Notes: generated by a model not told the origin, from the letters alone. A DNA stretch of 12,150 bases from Hydrogenophaga sp. (GCA_018335615.1 JAGXRS010000061.1:1-12150), one strand, 5' to 3'. Counted from the stretch's first letter, positions 5,474 to 11,972 are shown. Made by a program: numbers and translations.

Positions 5474-6919
5474 TCACTGCGGTTGCACCGGGTAGTAGCG
5501 ATGCGCCGGCCTGCCGCCGCCTGATGTGTCGCGCTTCATTTCCAGCAGCGGGGGCGCCAGGTTCAGCAGGGTCTCAAGCGCCGCCTTCACCTCGGGTATG
5601 CGCTTGCGCTTCCAGTGGTCCTGCAGTTCGGACAGCTTCACGCCAGGGCGCCCGTTGACTTGCGTCAGCACCTCCTTGGTGAAGTCGTCAAGCTCCGTTT
5701 GCTCTTCGCCGTCGCGCCAGATGAAGTCGATACTCTCGCGCCAGTACTCCACCCAAGCCAGTGCCGCGAACAGGTCGTTCGGCTCGATCACATCGCGCCG
5801 GTCGATCAAGGCGAACACCATCGCCAGCATCCGTGCATAGACCTCGCTGCGGGCCATCAGGCTGCCCGCCAGGCCTTCGCGGTCTCGGGTGATCTGTGGG
5901 TACAGCTCGCACCACACATCACGCGCAGCGGGCGACAGGACCGCCTCCCTGGTGTTGTTCCCGTGCGGGTCTCCGCTGATTGCGTAATCGATGGCGTCGG
6001 CCAAGCGTTCGGCCAGCTCTTCCAGGACGTCGCTGGGTGTGGCCTCCGGTAACGGAACCAGCTTTGGCCGGTGAACATGCAGCATGATGAATCGATTCAG
6101 CAGGCCGTTGGCTGCGTCGTTTTCCGTGGACTTCTCGCGCAGTTCGTGCCCGGTGATGTGGCCGATCAGAACGACATGGGGCCGCGTGCACGTCATGTGG
6201 CTGGTCTTTGTCAGCGGCTCGATATCGCGACCGTCCCAAAGGTTGCGAATCGTTGCCGACAAGATGTTGCCCTCGCGCTTGGTCTGCGCCAGCACATTCG
6301 CGAACTCCGACTCGATCACCATCAGGCGCTTGTCCTTCACGCCAGGATCGCCACCTTTGCCGGTCTTTTCGTCGGGCTCTACGGGGTCTCGGATGCCATG
6401 AACAACACCCTCCCCACTGCTGAGCCCGCCTGCATGAATGCGCAGCCTGTCTTGAGACTCATAGCGTCGCCGCAAGGCGGCATCAGCAAGGGCGAACACC
6501 AGGCGCACCAGGTGCTCAGCGGTCCCTTTTCGAGCCTTGCCGCTCTTGCCGATGACCAACAAGAACAGCCGGGCATGGATCATGGCGTCACCGATGCGCT
6601 GGAAGGCGGTGCGCCCGATGAAGCAACAGAACAAGACCAGGAAGTTTGCGGCAACGGCCACAGGGTGCGCCTCGCTGCTGTAGGTGGCTGCGCTCACCAC
6701 GTCGCGCACCAGCGCGGGAAAGGCGTGCTGAGGCATCACAGGTGGCGCCAGGGGCGCGGGGCCGTCGCTGGGCAAGTCGTCGGCATCGATGCGGGCGCCG
6801 GCTTGGTCGCCCCACGGCTCGCCCTCATCCATTGGCTCCCACGTTCGCCGCGGCGGTTGCTGGCTGATCGCGGCGTCTAGACCGGCTGCCAGGTGTTCAT
6901 ACTGTGCGGGGGTCTTCAT
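5474..6919 (-). CDS. DUF3987-like primase-helicase ATPase
   Basis: The 481 residues carry a P-loop ATPase core: a variant Walker A GKSGKARKGT at residues 124-133, Walker B LMVIESEF at ~199-206, a beta strand PHVVLIGHIT at ~248-256 as candidate sensor, and NRFIML with a candidate arginine finger at ~Arg277. A C-terminal ~80-residue winged-helix-like part follows. This is the pattern of the DUF3987/primase-associated helicase proteins of phages and islands, so the likely role is unwinding and initiation at the element's origin. The ATG at 6919 is chosen: it has GGAGG about 8 nt upstream and overlaps the previous stop (ATGA). The origin-like repeats lie directly 3'. Confidence 0.8.
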   Translation of the reverse strand: MKTPAQYEHLAAGLDAAISQQPPRRTWEPMDEGEPWGDQAGARIDADDLPSDGPAPLAPPVMPQHAFPALVRDVVSAATYSSEAHPVAVAANFLVLFCCFIGRTAFQRIGDAMIHARLFLLVIGKSGKARKGTAEHLVRLVFALADAALRRRYESQDRLRIHAGGLSSGEGVVHGIRDPVEPDEKTGKGGDPGVKDKRLMVIESEFANVLAQTKREGNILSATIRNLWDGRDIEPLTKTSHMTCTRPHVVLIGHITGHELREKSTENDAANGLLNRFIMLHVHRPKLVPLPEATPSDVLEELAERLADAIDYAISGDPHGNNTREAVLSPAARDVWCELYPQITRDREGLAGSLMARSEVYARMLAMVFALIDRRDVIEPNDLFAALAWVEYWRESIDFIWRDGEEQTELDDFTKEVLTQVNGRPGVKLSELQDHWKRKRIPEVKAALETLLNLAPPLLEMKRDTSGGGRPAHRYYPVQPQ

Positions 6920-7380
6920 GCGAAGTCCTCCACCAGTCTCGTGATTCGGTTGCAGCACACCAGCAGGCGGGCGCGGTCGGCGTCACTCAGCGGCCGCCCT
7001 GCTGCCAGGTTGCCGGCTGCCACAGCGCACAGCGTGGCTTCGAACCCCAGCACCTCCAGGGCGTTGCGTGGTGACAGCGCGGTCGGCTTGTGGCTGGCCT
7101 GCGGTTTTCCATCGTCCACCCATGCGCCGATGGCTTTCGCGGCCTCCACAAAATCAAGGCCCGTGCTTTGCATTTCGTAGGCCAGCACGTCGCCACCCTT
7201 GGCGCTGCAGCTCATGCACACCCAAGCGCCGGTAACGGTGTTGACGCGCATCGAATCACTGCCGCCATGGAAACGGCAGTTCGTGGTTTTCCACTTCGCA
7301 CGCGACGGCCCGCTCAGCTTGTGGCCCAGCTCTTCAAAGTAGGTCGTTGGGTCGGGGAGAAGGTTGCGGTCGAAGCTCAT
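6916..7380 (-). CDS. CHC2 zinc-finger primase fragment
   Basis: The 154 residues hold a DnaG-type zinc-binding domain: Cys35 and His38 in NCRFHGG, and Cys55 and Cys58 in WVCMSC, spaced C-x2-H-x16-C-x2-C as in DnaG. FEELGHKLSG before it and GGDVLAYEM after it are the usual context of this domain. There is no TOPRIM catalytic domain, so alone it probably binds template DNA. With the ATPase encoded by the next gene it may form a split primase-helicase (inference). Both ends overlap neighbours by ATGA, which implies translational coupling. The ribosome binding site is only a G-rich stretch. Confidence 0.82.
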   Translation of the reverse strand: MSFDRNLLPDPTTYFEELGHKLSGPSRAKWKTTNCRFHGGSDSMRVNTVTGAWVCMSCSAKGGDVLAYEMQSTGLDFVEAAKAIGAWVDDGKPQASHKPTALSPRNALEVLGFEATLCAVAAGNLAAGRPLSDADRARLLVCCNRITRLVEDFA

Positions 7381-7586
7381 GCCGCACCCCCGGTGGTTTG
7401 CAGGCTCGCCACGTCGAAGCCAGCCGCTGCCAGTGCGGTGCAGGCCTGCTCGACCAGGTGGGCGGGCAAGTGGCTGTCGCTGCTGTGTGGCCGCTGCCTG
7501 GGGTACTCGATCACCTCGGCAAGGATGGCCACAAGGGCGGCCTGAACCGCCGAGCTGCTGGCCTGGGTGGTGGTGCTGGCGTTCAT
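7377..7586 (-). CDS. hypothetical 69-aa protein in replication operon
   Basis: Small Ala-rich, acidic to neutral protein with no recognised domain. The middle (AVQAALVAILAEVIEYPR) is predicted helical, and the C-terminal half holds EQACTALAAAGFDVASL. It is accepted as a gene because it overlaps both neighbours by exactly ATGA (7586/7583 and 7380/7377) and has a G-rich site GAGGGGG upstream of its ATG. Position between the 203-aa gene and the primase zinc finger suggests an accessory role in replication, but this is only positional. Confidence 0.65.
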   Translation of the reverse strand: MNASTTTQASSSAVQAALVAILAEVIEYPRQRPHSSDSHLPAHLVEQACTALAAAGFDVASLQTTGGAA

Positions 7587-8194
7587 GCTTTCACCCCCTC
7601 AGCCGCGGCTGAACTGGCCAGCGCCTCACGTTCCGCCCGTTTGGCCGCCCGTGCTGCCCGCATGCGTTCAATGAAGGCTGCGCGTTCTTGCGCCTCTCTG
7701 GCGTTCGCTTGGTCATCCAGTTCTTGCTGGTAGGCGATGGCTTCGACCATGAACCGTCCCGTGTCCATCCTCAGCATGGGGAGAAGGAAACCAAGCACGC
7801 ACTGGGTGAAGGCGCATGCAGCGCCGCGCTTACCTTTGACGCCCACACTGGGGTTTTCCATCGCCTTGAAGGCTGCATCCAGCGTCTGACGGATGTGGTA
7901 ATCCGGCCCGAAACCTCGGGCGCTCACGGGCTGGGTCTTGATGAACTGTTGAAGCTCTTGGAAGGCCCGAAGGCCTGTCATCCAGCCGTCGCCGTAATCC
8001 TCATCAGGCACAGCGAACCAATCGGACACGCGCCAACTGCCCCGGCTTGTGTGGCATTCGATGAAGCTCAGGTGGGTGTATGGCGGTCGGTTCTGAACCG
8101 TGGATGCCGTCTGCGGCTTGCGCACGCGCTGTGCCTTGGTGGTCACGGGCACCGTGCTGGGTGCCGTGGTGGGCTTGCGTGTGGTGGTGTTCAT
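7583..8194 (-). CDS. hypothetical 203-aa protein in replication operon
   Basis: Not assigned to a family. The ATG at 8194 is chosen over an upstream in-frame start because it overlaps the previous TGA (ATGA) and has GGAAGG upstream. The N-terminal ~35 residues are Thr/Pro/Lys-rich and look disordered. The middle (about 45-150) appears folded, with Trp/Asp-rich SWRVSDWFAVPDEDYGDGW and a hydrophobic FTQCVLGFLLPMLRMD. The C-terminal ~50 residues are a charged Ala/Arg/Glu helix, likely a coiled coil. It is encoded upstream of the primase zinc-finger gene in the same operon, so a replication or regulatory accessory role is possible. Confidence 0.75.
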   Translation of the reverse strand: MNTTTRKPTTAPSTVPVTTKAQRVRKPQTASTVQNRPPYTHLSFIECHTSRGSWRVSDWFAVPDEDYGDGWMTGLRAFQELQQFIKTQPVSARGFGPDYHIRQTLDAAFKAMENPSVGVKGKRGAACAFTQCVLGFLLPMLRMDTGRFMVEAIAYQQELDDQANAREAQERAAFIERMRAARAAKRAEREALASSAAAEGVKA

Positions 8195-8433
8195 GCTGCA
8201 CCGCCTTCCGACTGAGCCACACAAAGGCGTTTGAGGGCCGTGGCCGCACGGATGGCACGGCCGGTTGCGGCTTGCACCTTGGACGCGTCGCAGTCAGCAG
8301 AGCGCAGCAGCTGCAGGGCGCTGAGCAGCGCGTTCTCTGCCGCGATGTGCAGCCGGATGGTCTGGGGGTCGGTGGTGTCCGTGTAGGACGTGGCGGGCGC
8401 AGTGGTGCGCACCAGGGTGAAGGCCGTGGGCAT
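8191..8433 (-). CDS. hypothetical 80-aa protein, first gene of replication operon
   Basis: The ATG at 8433 follows an AAGGA site with about 9-nt spacing. The product is 80 residues with a Thr-rich N-terminus and a helical body (TIRLHIAAENALLSALQLLR ... KVQAATGRAIRAATALKRLC); no family recognised. It sits where P1 has icd/ant and P4 has its early genes, downstream of a C4-like antisense RNA leader, so its translation may be the regulated step. The same frame stays open upstream through the leader to 8928, so a longer form cannot be excluded by open frame alone. I prefer the short form because of the ribosome binding site and because the leader shows RNA structure. Confidence 0.65.
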   Translation of the reverse strand: MPTAFTLVRTTAPATSYTDTTDPQTIRLHIAAENALLSALQLLRSADCDASKVQAATGRAIRAATALKRLCVAQSEGGAA

Positions 8434-8490
8434 GGTTCTCGTTCCTTGTTGAACTTGAAAACCACTCGGTGACTGGATAGGGCACCGGGT

Positions 8491-8556
8491 GGGGCTGGGT
8501 ATATCCACGCAAAACAAGTTGCGCCGCAATCCTTGCGGGTATGCGCTCCCAGCCCC
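8491..8556 (-). promoter_or_regulatory. structured leader with candidate antisense target
   Basis: A perfect 9-bp outer stem (8491-8499 with 8548-8556) encloses a small hairpin CCGCAA/TTGCGG (8524-8538). It also encloses two short segments, 8510-8518 and 8502-8508, that are complementary to 8634-8642 and 8647-8653 earlier in the same transcript. A further GC-rich hairpin lies at 8561-8587. The region ends about 60 nt before the first gene of the replication operon, so it could control expression of that operon. Confidence 0.55.
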
Positions 8557-8603
8557 AAAACCATGCACGCGGCGCGGTGCCGCATGGCTGTATTCAGGAC
8601 GTG

Positions 8604-8628
8604 AAAAAACCTCGCTGTCGGGGAGGTT
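8604..8628 (-). terminator. leader terminator/attenuator
   Basis: Minus-strand stem AACCTC/GAGGTT with a 9-base loop, followed at once by a T run (A6 at 8604-8609 on the plus strand). It sits about 170 nt before the first gene of the replication operon, so most leftward transcripts could stop here and release the short RNA. Confidence 0.65.
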
Positions 8629-8690
8629 GCCCGCTTGTTTTGTGGTGTGGATAGCACCGATGCGAAATGTAGCACGCCCGCCGGGTTGGT
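8604..8690 (-). ncRNA. C4-like antisense RNA candidate
   Basis: On the minus strand this stretch ends in a Rho-independent terminator (8604-8628). It carries two blocks, TATCCAC (8653-8647) and CAAAACAAG (8642-8634), that can pair with GTGGATA and CTTGTTTTG about 130 nt downstream in the leader of the operon. Established precedent: the C4 RNA of phages P1/P7 and the CI RNA of satellite P4 are short RNAs cut off upstream of an operon that pair with two short downstream targets and shut it down. The 5' end given is approximate; a possible extended -10 (TGCTACATT) lies near its 5' side. The assignment to this class rests on layout, not on a database match. Confidence 0.5.
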
Positions 8691-8754
8691 GGTTGACGGC
8701 TGATCCTCGCGGGACCAAAATCACGGTGCTGTCTGTTGTTGTTTGTTCTGCGTG

Positions 8755-8776
8755 AAGCCCGGTTGCCGCCGGGCTT
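8755..8776 (-). terminator. hairpin just after the AlpA-like gene
   Basis: Perfect 8-bp stem AAGCCCGG/CCGGGCTT with a 6-base loop, 20 bp after the stop of the AlpA-like gene. No long T tract follows on the minus strand, and on the plus strand only a broken pyrimidine stretch does, so it is a weak terminator or an mRNA-stabilising structure at the 3' end of the alpA transcript. Confidence 0.45.
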
Positions 8777-8795
8777 TCGCTTTTCTGGCGCTCGG

Positions 8796-9047
8796 TCACA
8801 GCAGCGCCTTTCCTGGTGCTACCCGCTCTCGGGTCAGGGATTCCAGGTGCGCGGCGACTGCCTTCCGGGGATAGAGAACCCGGTTCCCCATGCGAACGTA
8901 GGCCGGACCTTGCCCCCGCTTGCGCCATGCCTCAAGTGTGCTGAGCTTCGCGCCGGCCAGCAGGCTCAGATCATCCTCGGTCACGCAGTCCAAGCTGTCT
9001 GCAAGTGTTTGCAGTCGCTGAGATTCGGCGTTTTGTGTGCTTTCCAT
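8796..9047 (-). CDS. AlpA/excisionase-like helix-turn-helix protein
   Basis: An 83-residue DNA-binding protein of the MerR-like excisionase group (helix_turn_helix_17/AlpA type). The signature is residues ~22-70: VTEDDLSLLAGAKLSTLEAWRKRGQGP followed by the wing YVRMGNRVLYPRKAVAAHL. The ATG at 9047 was chosen because AAAGGA lies 7 nt upstream; a longer frame would need a TTG at 9125 with no ribosome binding site and adds residues outside the domain. In P4-like and PICI elements AlpA-type proteins act as excisionase partners or early activators, often when a helper phage arrives. Here it lies between the integrase and the replication leader, which suits either role. Confidence 0.85.
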   Translation of the reverse strand: MESTQNAESQRLQTLADSLDCVTEDDLSLLAGAKLSTLEAWRKRGQGPAYVRMGNRVLYPRKAVAAHLESLTRERVAPGKALL

Positions 9048-9099
9048 ATACCCATCCTTTCCCGGCTGTGCACCGGTTGTTGCGATGGGGGAATATTCG

Positions 9100-9126
9100 T
9101 TTGCCGCCTTATAGGCTTGTGGCAAA
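9100..9126. promoter_or_regulatory. nested inverted repeat upstream of the AlpA-like gene
   Basis: TTTGCC (9100-9105) and GGCAAA (9121-9126) flank an inner GCC/GGC pair around TTATA. On the minus strand it covers TATAAG, a -10-like hexamer some 60 bp before the AlpA-like start. No convincing -35 is seen. It could be an operator. Confidence 0.35.
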
Positions 9127-9135
9127 TAGCATCAT

Positions 9136-9678
9136 CTAATCAAGCGAGTCATTTGCCCTTTCCTCACTTATCCAGGCGGTTAAGGATCGTTCCGAAGGTT
9201 GAACAATGCCCGCGCGTAGCAGCATTTGTTTTGCAGCGGCTCGAACACCTCGCGGATCGCGGATGTGCAGGCGTGCGTAGGCAATCCGGACGGCGGTCCT
9301 CTGCAACTCCAATTCCCGAGTTTTGGGGGGGTGTTCGTGCATGAGCCGCGCCTTGGCTATCTCAAGCTCCGCGCAAGCCTTTGCTGTGCAGGTCGTGGCG
9401 GTGCTGATTGGGGCTCCCATCGAGTCAAAAGGCCGCAGTTCCCCTTTTGAAAAATGACGACGGAGATTGCTCAGCCTTGAATAGGCCCGCATTAGATCAG
9501 CGGTCGCACTGTCAAGCTCTGTCTTGATCGCGTCGTAGTCATGGAAAAGCCCGGCCGCATCAGGGTGTTCGTCCAGGGTTTCACGGCTCGGTTTTACCCA
9601 AAAATCTAGAAAACGCTTCTTCTCCAATAGATACTGTACATCGTCGTCAATCCCGTCAAGCTGTTGCCCGTCCTTCAT
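9136..9678 (-). CDS. hypothetical 180-aa protein next to integrase
   Basis: No family recognised. The ATG at 9678 has a purine-rich GAGAAGG upstream. The protein appears largely helical and charged: EKKRFLDFWVKPSRETLDEH near the N-terminus, a likely coiled-coil pair at about 50-75 and 98-135, and a C-terminal RDPRGVRAAAKQMLLRAGI segment. Its base composition is less GC-rich than that of its neighbours, suggesting a separate origin (cargo or moron-like). It starts 54 bp after the integrase stop on the same strand and may be co-transcribed with it. Confidence 0.7.
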   Translation of the reverse strand: MKDGQQLDGIDDDVQYLLEKKRFLDFWVKPSRETLDEHPDAAGLFHDYDAIKTELDSATADLMRAYSRLSNLRRHFSKGELRPFDSMGAPISTATTCTAKACAELEIAKARLMHEHPPKTRELELQRTAVRIAYARLHIRDPRGVRAAAKQMLLRAGIVQPSERSLTAWISEERANDSLD

Positions 9679-9732
9679 CTTGTGCGCCTTCTCTCAGTTA
9701 GATCACGGTGCGTACCAGCGCAGGCCCATCCC

Positions 9733-10821
9733 TCAGCTACCCGTGGTAGTTGCTTCGCCTCGGTCGTCGCCTTTTTGATCTGCCTGATCCGGGCTTGCCG
9801 ATTTCTTGATCGCGTTGTGAACGTCTTCCGGCTGGATCGCCGTGTACCGGCGAAGCATCGCCCACGTCTTGTGGCCGGTCAGAAGCGCCACTTGGGGAAT
9901 CCCAAGGCCCATGCGAAAGAACTCGGCAGTGGCCTTGTGGCGTAGGTCGTGAAACCGCAGGTTGACGATTTCCAGCTTGGTGCACGCCCTTGTGAAGGCT
10001 GCGGATACGCTCGATTCAGCGTAGGGGAACAGGAAGCCCGATTCCCGCTCGGTCAGCACCTCTTGAATGATGGCCCAAGCATCGGGCAGCAGGGGAACCA
10101 TCTGATGGTTGCCGACCTTGTTCTTTGGGTCTTTACGGTCGCGGATGACGATGGTCCTGCGGCTGCGGTCCAGGTCTTCGACCACCAAGCGACAGATTTC
10201 GCCTTGCCGCATGCCGGTTGCCAGTGCGAAGCGGCAAAGTGTGACCATGGGGATGGTTTGCCGTTTGTTGCCGGTCCAGTAGCTGAACAGCTTCTGTAGC
10301 TCAGCCGCGCTGGGCTCCCTGTCGCGTTCCGTGCCTCTCGTTTTCAAGCCTCGGTGCTTCAGGCTGGCCCGCGCCTCCAGTGCCAGGCGGTCATTGATGT
10401 CCAGCTGGCGAGAGTGGCGACCCCACTTGAGCACCGCTGACAGGAAAGACAAGTCAGCGCTGATCGTCACGCCACCAGCGCCGGCCTCAAGTCGCCGGTC
10501 GATGAAATCTCGCAGCACGACGGCAGAAAGGGAGGCCAGCTTCGTCCGTCCGATTTCCCGCTTGAGCATATCGAGAGTGGCAGCCTTGGTGCGGCCCTCG
10601 TTCACCATCGTCTCGCGGTATTTATCAATCAGGTCGCCCACGGTCGACCCTTTGGGGGGTGGCGCGAAGCCACCAGCGGCGATGTGGCTCGCCTGCGCTT
10701 CAATGGCGGTGCTCCAATCCCGCGCCTCTCGCTTGGTGGCAAAGGTGCCAGCGCGGTAAAGTCCCGCCTTCCTTACTTGGACGCGCCACTTACCAGAGGG
10801 GAGTTGCTGAAAAGTTGGCAT
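9733..10821 (-). CDS. int: tyrosine integrase (dusA-targeting)
   Basis: Cuts and rejoins DNA at the dusA core to integrate, and with an excisionase to excise, the element. The 362 residues have an N-terminal arm-binding region (FQQLPSGKWRVQVRKAG), a SAM-like core-binding domain at ~57-140 and a catalytic domain from ~165. Catalytic residues visible are Arg205 in ATGMRQGE, a Lys in the 230-235 hairpin, His291 and Arg294 in HDLRH, His317 in GHKTW and nucleophile Tyr326 in RRYTAIQPED. The gene points inward from attR. No Shine-Dalgarno sequence precedes its ATG, and the upstream region carries the repeated 8-mers, so integrase may repress itself (inference). Confidence 0.95.
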   Translation of the reverse strand: MPTFQQLPSGKWRVQVRKAGLYRAGTFATKREARDWSTAIEAQASHIAAGGFAPPPKGSTVGDLIDKYRETMVNEGRTKAATLDMLKREIGRTKLASLSAVVLRDFIDRRLEAGAGGVTISADLSFLSAVLKWGRHSRQLDINDRLALEARASLKHRGLKTRGTERDREPSAAELQKLFSYWTGNKRQTIPMVTLCRFALATGMRQGEICRLVVEDLDRSRRTIVIRDRKDPKNKVGNHQMVPLLPDAWAIIQEVLTERESGFLFPYAESSVSAAFTRACTKLEIVNLRFHDLRHKATAEFFRMGLGIPQVALLTGHKTWAMLRRYTAIQPEDVHNAIKKSASPDQADQKGDDRGEATTTGS

Positions 10822-10910
10822 CGTGTGCAGTTCGTGTGCGTATTGCGATGCCCTGATTATTACCTTTTGATTCCTGTTGTGTGCACTCTATGTGCACTGA
10901 TAGCTGCACA
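10821..10910. promoter_or_regulatory. right-arm repeats, probable integrase binding sites
   Basis: TCGTGTGC occurs at 10821-10828 and 10832-10839, the same 8-mer and 11-bp spacing as in the left arm. A second pair of related words (TTGTGTGC at 10877-10884 and TATGTGC ending 11 bp later at 10895) and an inverted copy (GCACACG at ~10906-10912) lie closer to the core. This cluster overlaps the start of int and the region where the rebuilt dusA must get its promoter. Confidence 0.6.
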
Positions 10911-11972
10911 CGTATAAAAAATGCTGGAACGAACTTGAATAATTTCGTTAAAAATCAAGAACTTAACAGGTGGCGCCTGTCCGTTGCCCCGATGATGGAC
11001 TGGACCGATCGCCATTGCCGTTTTTTCCACCGCCTCCTGACGCGGCACACGCTGCTCTACACCGAGATGGTGAACGTTGGCGCCATCACGCGGGGCGACG
11101 TGCAGCGGCACCTGCGCTTCAATGCCGAAGAGCATCCGGTGGCCCTGCAGCTGGGCGGCAGCGACCCGGCGGATCTGGCCGCTGCGGCGCGGCTGGGCGA
11201 GCAATGGGGCTATGACGAGATCAACCTGAACTGCGGCTGCCCGAGCGAGCGCGTACAGCGCGGTGCTTTTGGCGCCTGCCTGATGGCCGAGCCGCAACTG
11301 GTGGCCGACGGCGTGAAGGCGATGCGCGACGTGGTGTCCGTGCCGGTGACGGTGAAGCACCGCATTGGCATCGACCGCATCGAGAGCTACGATTTCGTGC
11401 GCGACTTCGTGGGCACGGTGAGCGAGGCCGGCTGCGAGGTGTTCATCGTGCACGCGCGCAACGCCTGGCTCGATGGCCTGAGCCCGAAGGAAAACCGCGA
11501 AGTGCCGCCCTTGCGTTACGAACTGGCCTACCAGCTCAAGCGCGACTTCCCGGCGCTCACGATCGCCGTCAACGGCGGCGTCACCACCAACGAGCAGATC
11601 GCCGATCACCTGGCACACGTCGATGGCGTGATGCTGGGCCGCGAGGCCTACCACCACCCGTGGCTGCTCACCGGCTGGGACGAGCGTTTCTATGGCGGCC
11701 CCGCCTTCGCCCTGAGCCGCGACGCGGTGGAGGAGCAGATGGTGACCTACATGGAGCGAGCCCATGCCGAAGACGGTTGCCCGTGGTACGCCATCGCGCG
11801 CCACATGCTCGGCCTGCGGCACGGCCTGCGTGGCGCACGCAAATGGCGCCAGGTGTGGAGCGACCACCGGCTCAAGCCCTTGCCACCTCGCGAGGTATGG
11901 GCCATGGCGCGCGAACATGCGATCACGGAAGCGGCAGGGGACACCCCCGAAGCGGCGCACGCGTTGGCCTGA
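10890..11972 (+). CDS. dusA: tRNA-dihydrouridine synthase A, rebuilt with element-supplied N-terminus
   Basis: Reduces uridine to dihydrouridine in the D-loop of tRNAs (U20/U20a in the DusA class), using FMN and NADPH. Conserved features: WRLSVAPMMDWTDRHCR (FMN site), LQLGGSDP, and NLNCGCPSERVQRGAFGACL with the presumed catalytic Cys in GCP, then VTVKHRIGID, HARNAWLDGLSP, and VNGGV...GVMLGREAYHHPW. From RWRLSV onward it is host sequence. The ~27 residues before that (from ATG 10890, or 30 from GTG 10881) are encoded by the element and replace the native MSSVSTVPVPAAVSP. Neither start has a good ribosome binding site; a TTG at 10935 with GGA six bases upstream is another option. A TTGATT at 10867-10872 may be a -35. 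Confidence 0.9.
   Translation: MCTDSCTRIKNAGTNLNNFVKNQELNRWRLSVAPMMDWTDRHCRFFHRLLTRHTLLYTEMVNVGAITRGDVQRHLRFNAEEHPVALQLGGSDPADLAAAARLGEQWGYDEINLNCGCPSERVQRGAFGACLMAEPQLVADGVKAMRDVVSVPVTVKHRIGIDRIESYDFVRDFVGTVSEAGCEVFIVHARNAWLDGLSPKENREVPPLRYELAYQLKRDFPALTIAVNGGVTTNEQIADHLAHVDGVMLGREAYHHPWLLTGWDERFYGGPAFALSRDAVEEQMVTYMERAHAEDGCPWYAIARHMLGLRHGLRGARKWRQVWSDHRLKPLPPREVWAMAREHAITEAAGDTPEAAHALA
10971..11000 (+). other. attR (element-host junction in dusA)
   Basis: TGGCGCCTGTCCGT at 10971-10984 repeats the left core exactly, and the following 16 bases match the left junction except at three third-codon positions and the last base, also a third position. The reading frame into dusA is preserved across the junction. 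Confidence 0.85.

Larger units (their letters stand above)
1934..10984. mobile_element. dusA-integrated phage satellite-like element (~9.04 kb)
   Basis: The boundaries rest on three observations: dusA is interrupted at 1934-1947 and resumes at 10971-10984; both positions carry the same 14-bp core TGGCGCCTGTCCGT; and a tyrosine integrase gene lies beside the right end. Core to core is 9,037 bp. Contents are integrase, AlpA-like regulator, a structured leader, a replication operon with a primase zinc finger and an ATPase, an origin-like region, and a protease/capsid fusion, all on the minus strand. No large terminase, portal, tail or lysis gene is recognisable. Integration into the 5' end of dusA by a dedicated group of integrases is established for prophages and islands. 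Calling this a satellite is inference; a decayed prophage is the alternative. Confidence 0.85.

Noticed and set aside
6071..6880. 269-codon plus-strand open frame opposite the primase-helicase gene
   Set aside because: Shadow of the ATPase gene; no ribosome binding site or domain, and opposite to all other element genes.
8693..8721. Plus-strand TTGACG-17-CAAAAT promoter-like pair
   Set aside because: Reasonable hexamers, but it points antisense into the AlpA-like gene and no other signal supports it; kept only as a note.
9048..9125. 26-residue N-terminal extension of the AlpA-like protein
   Set aside because: It would need a TTG start without a ribosome binding site and would cover the inverted repeat; the ATG at 9047 has AAAGGA at good spacing.
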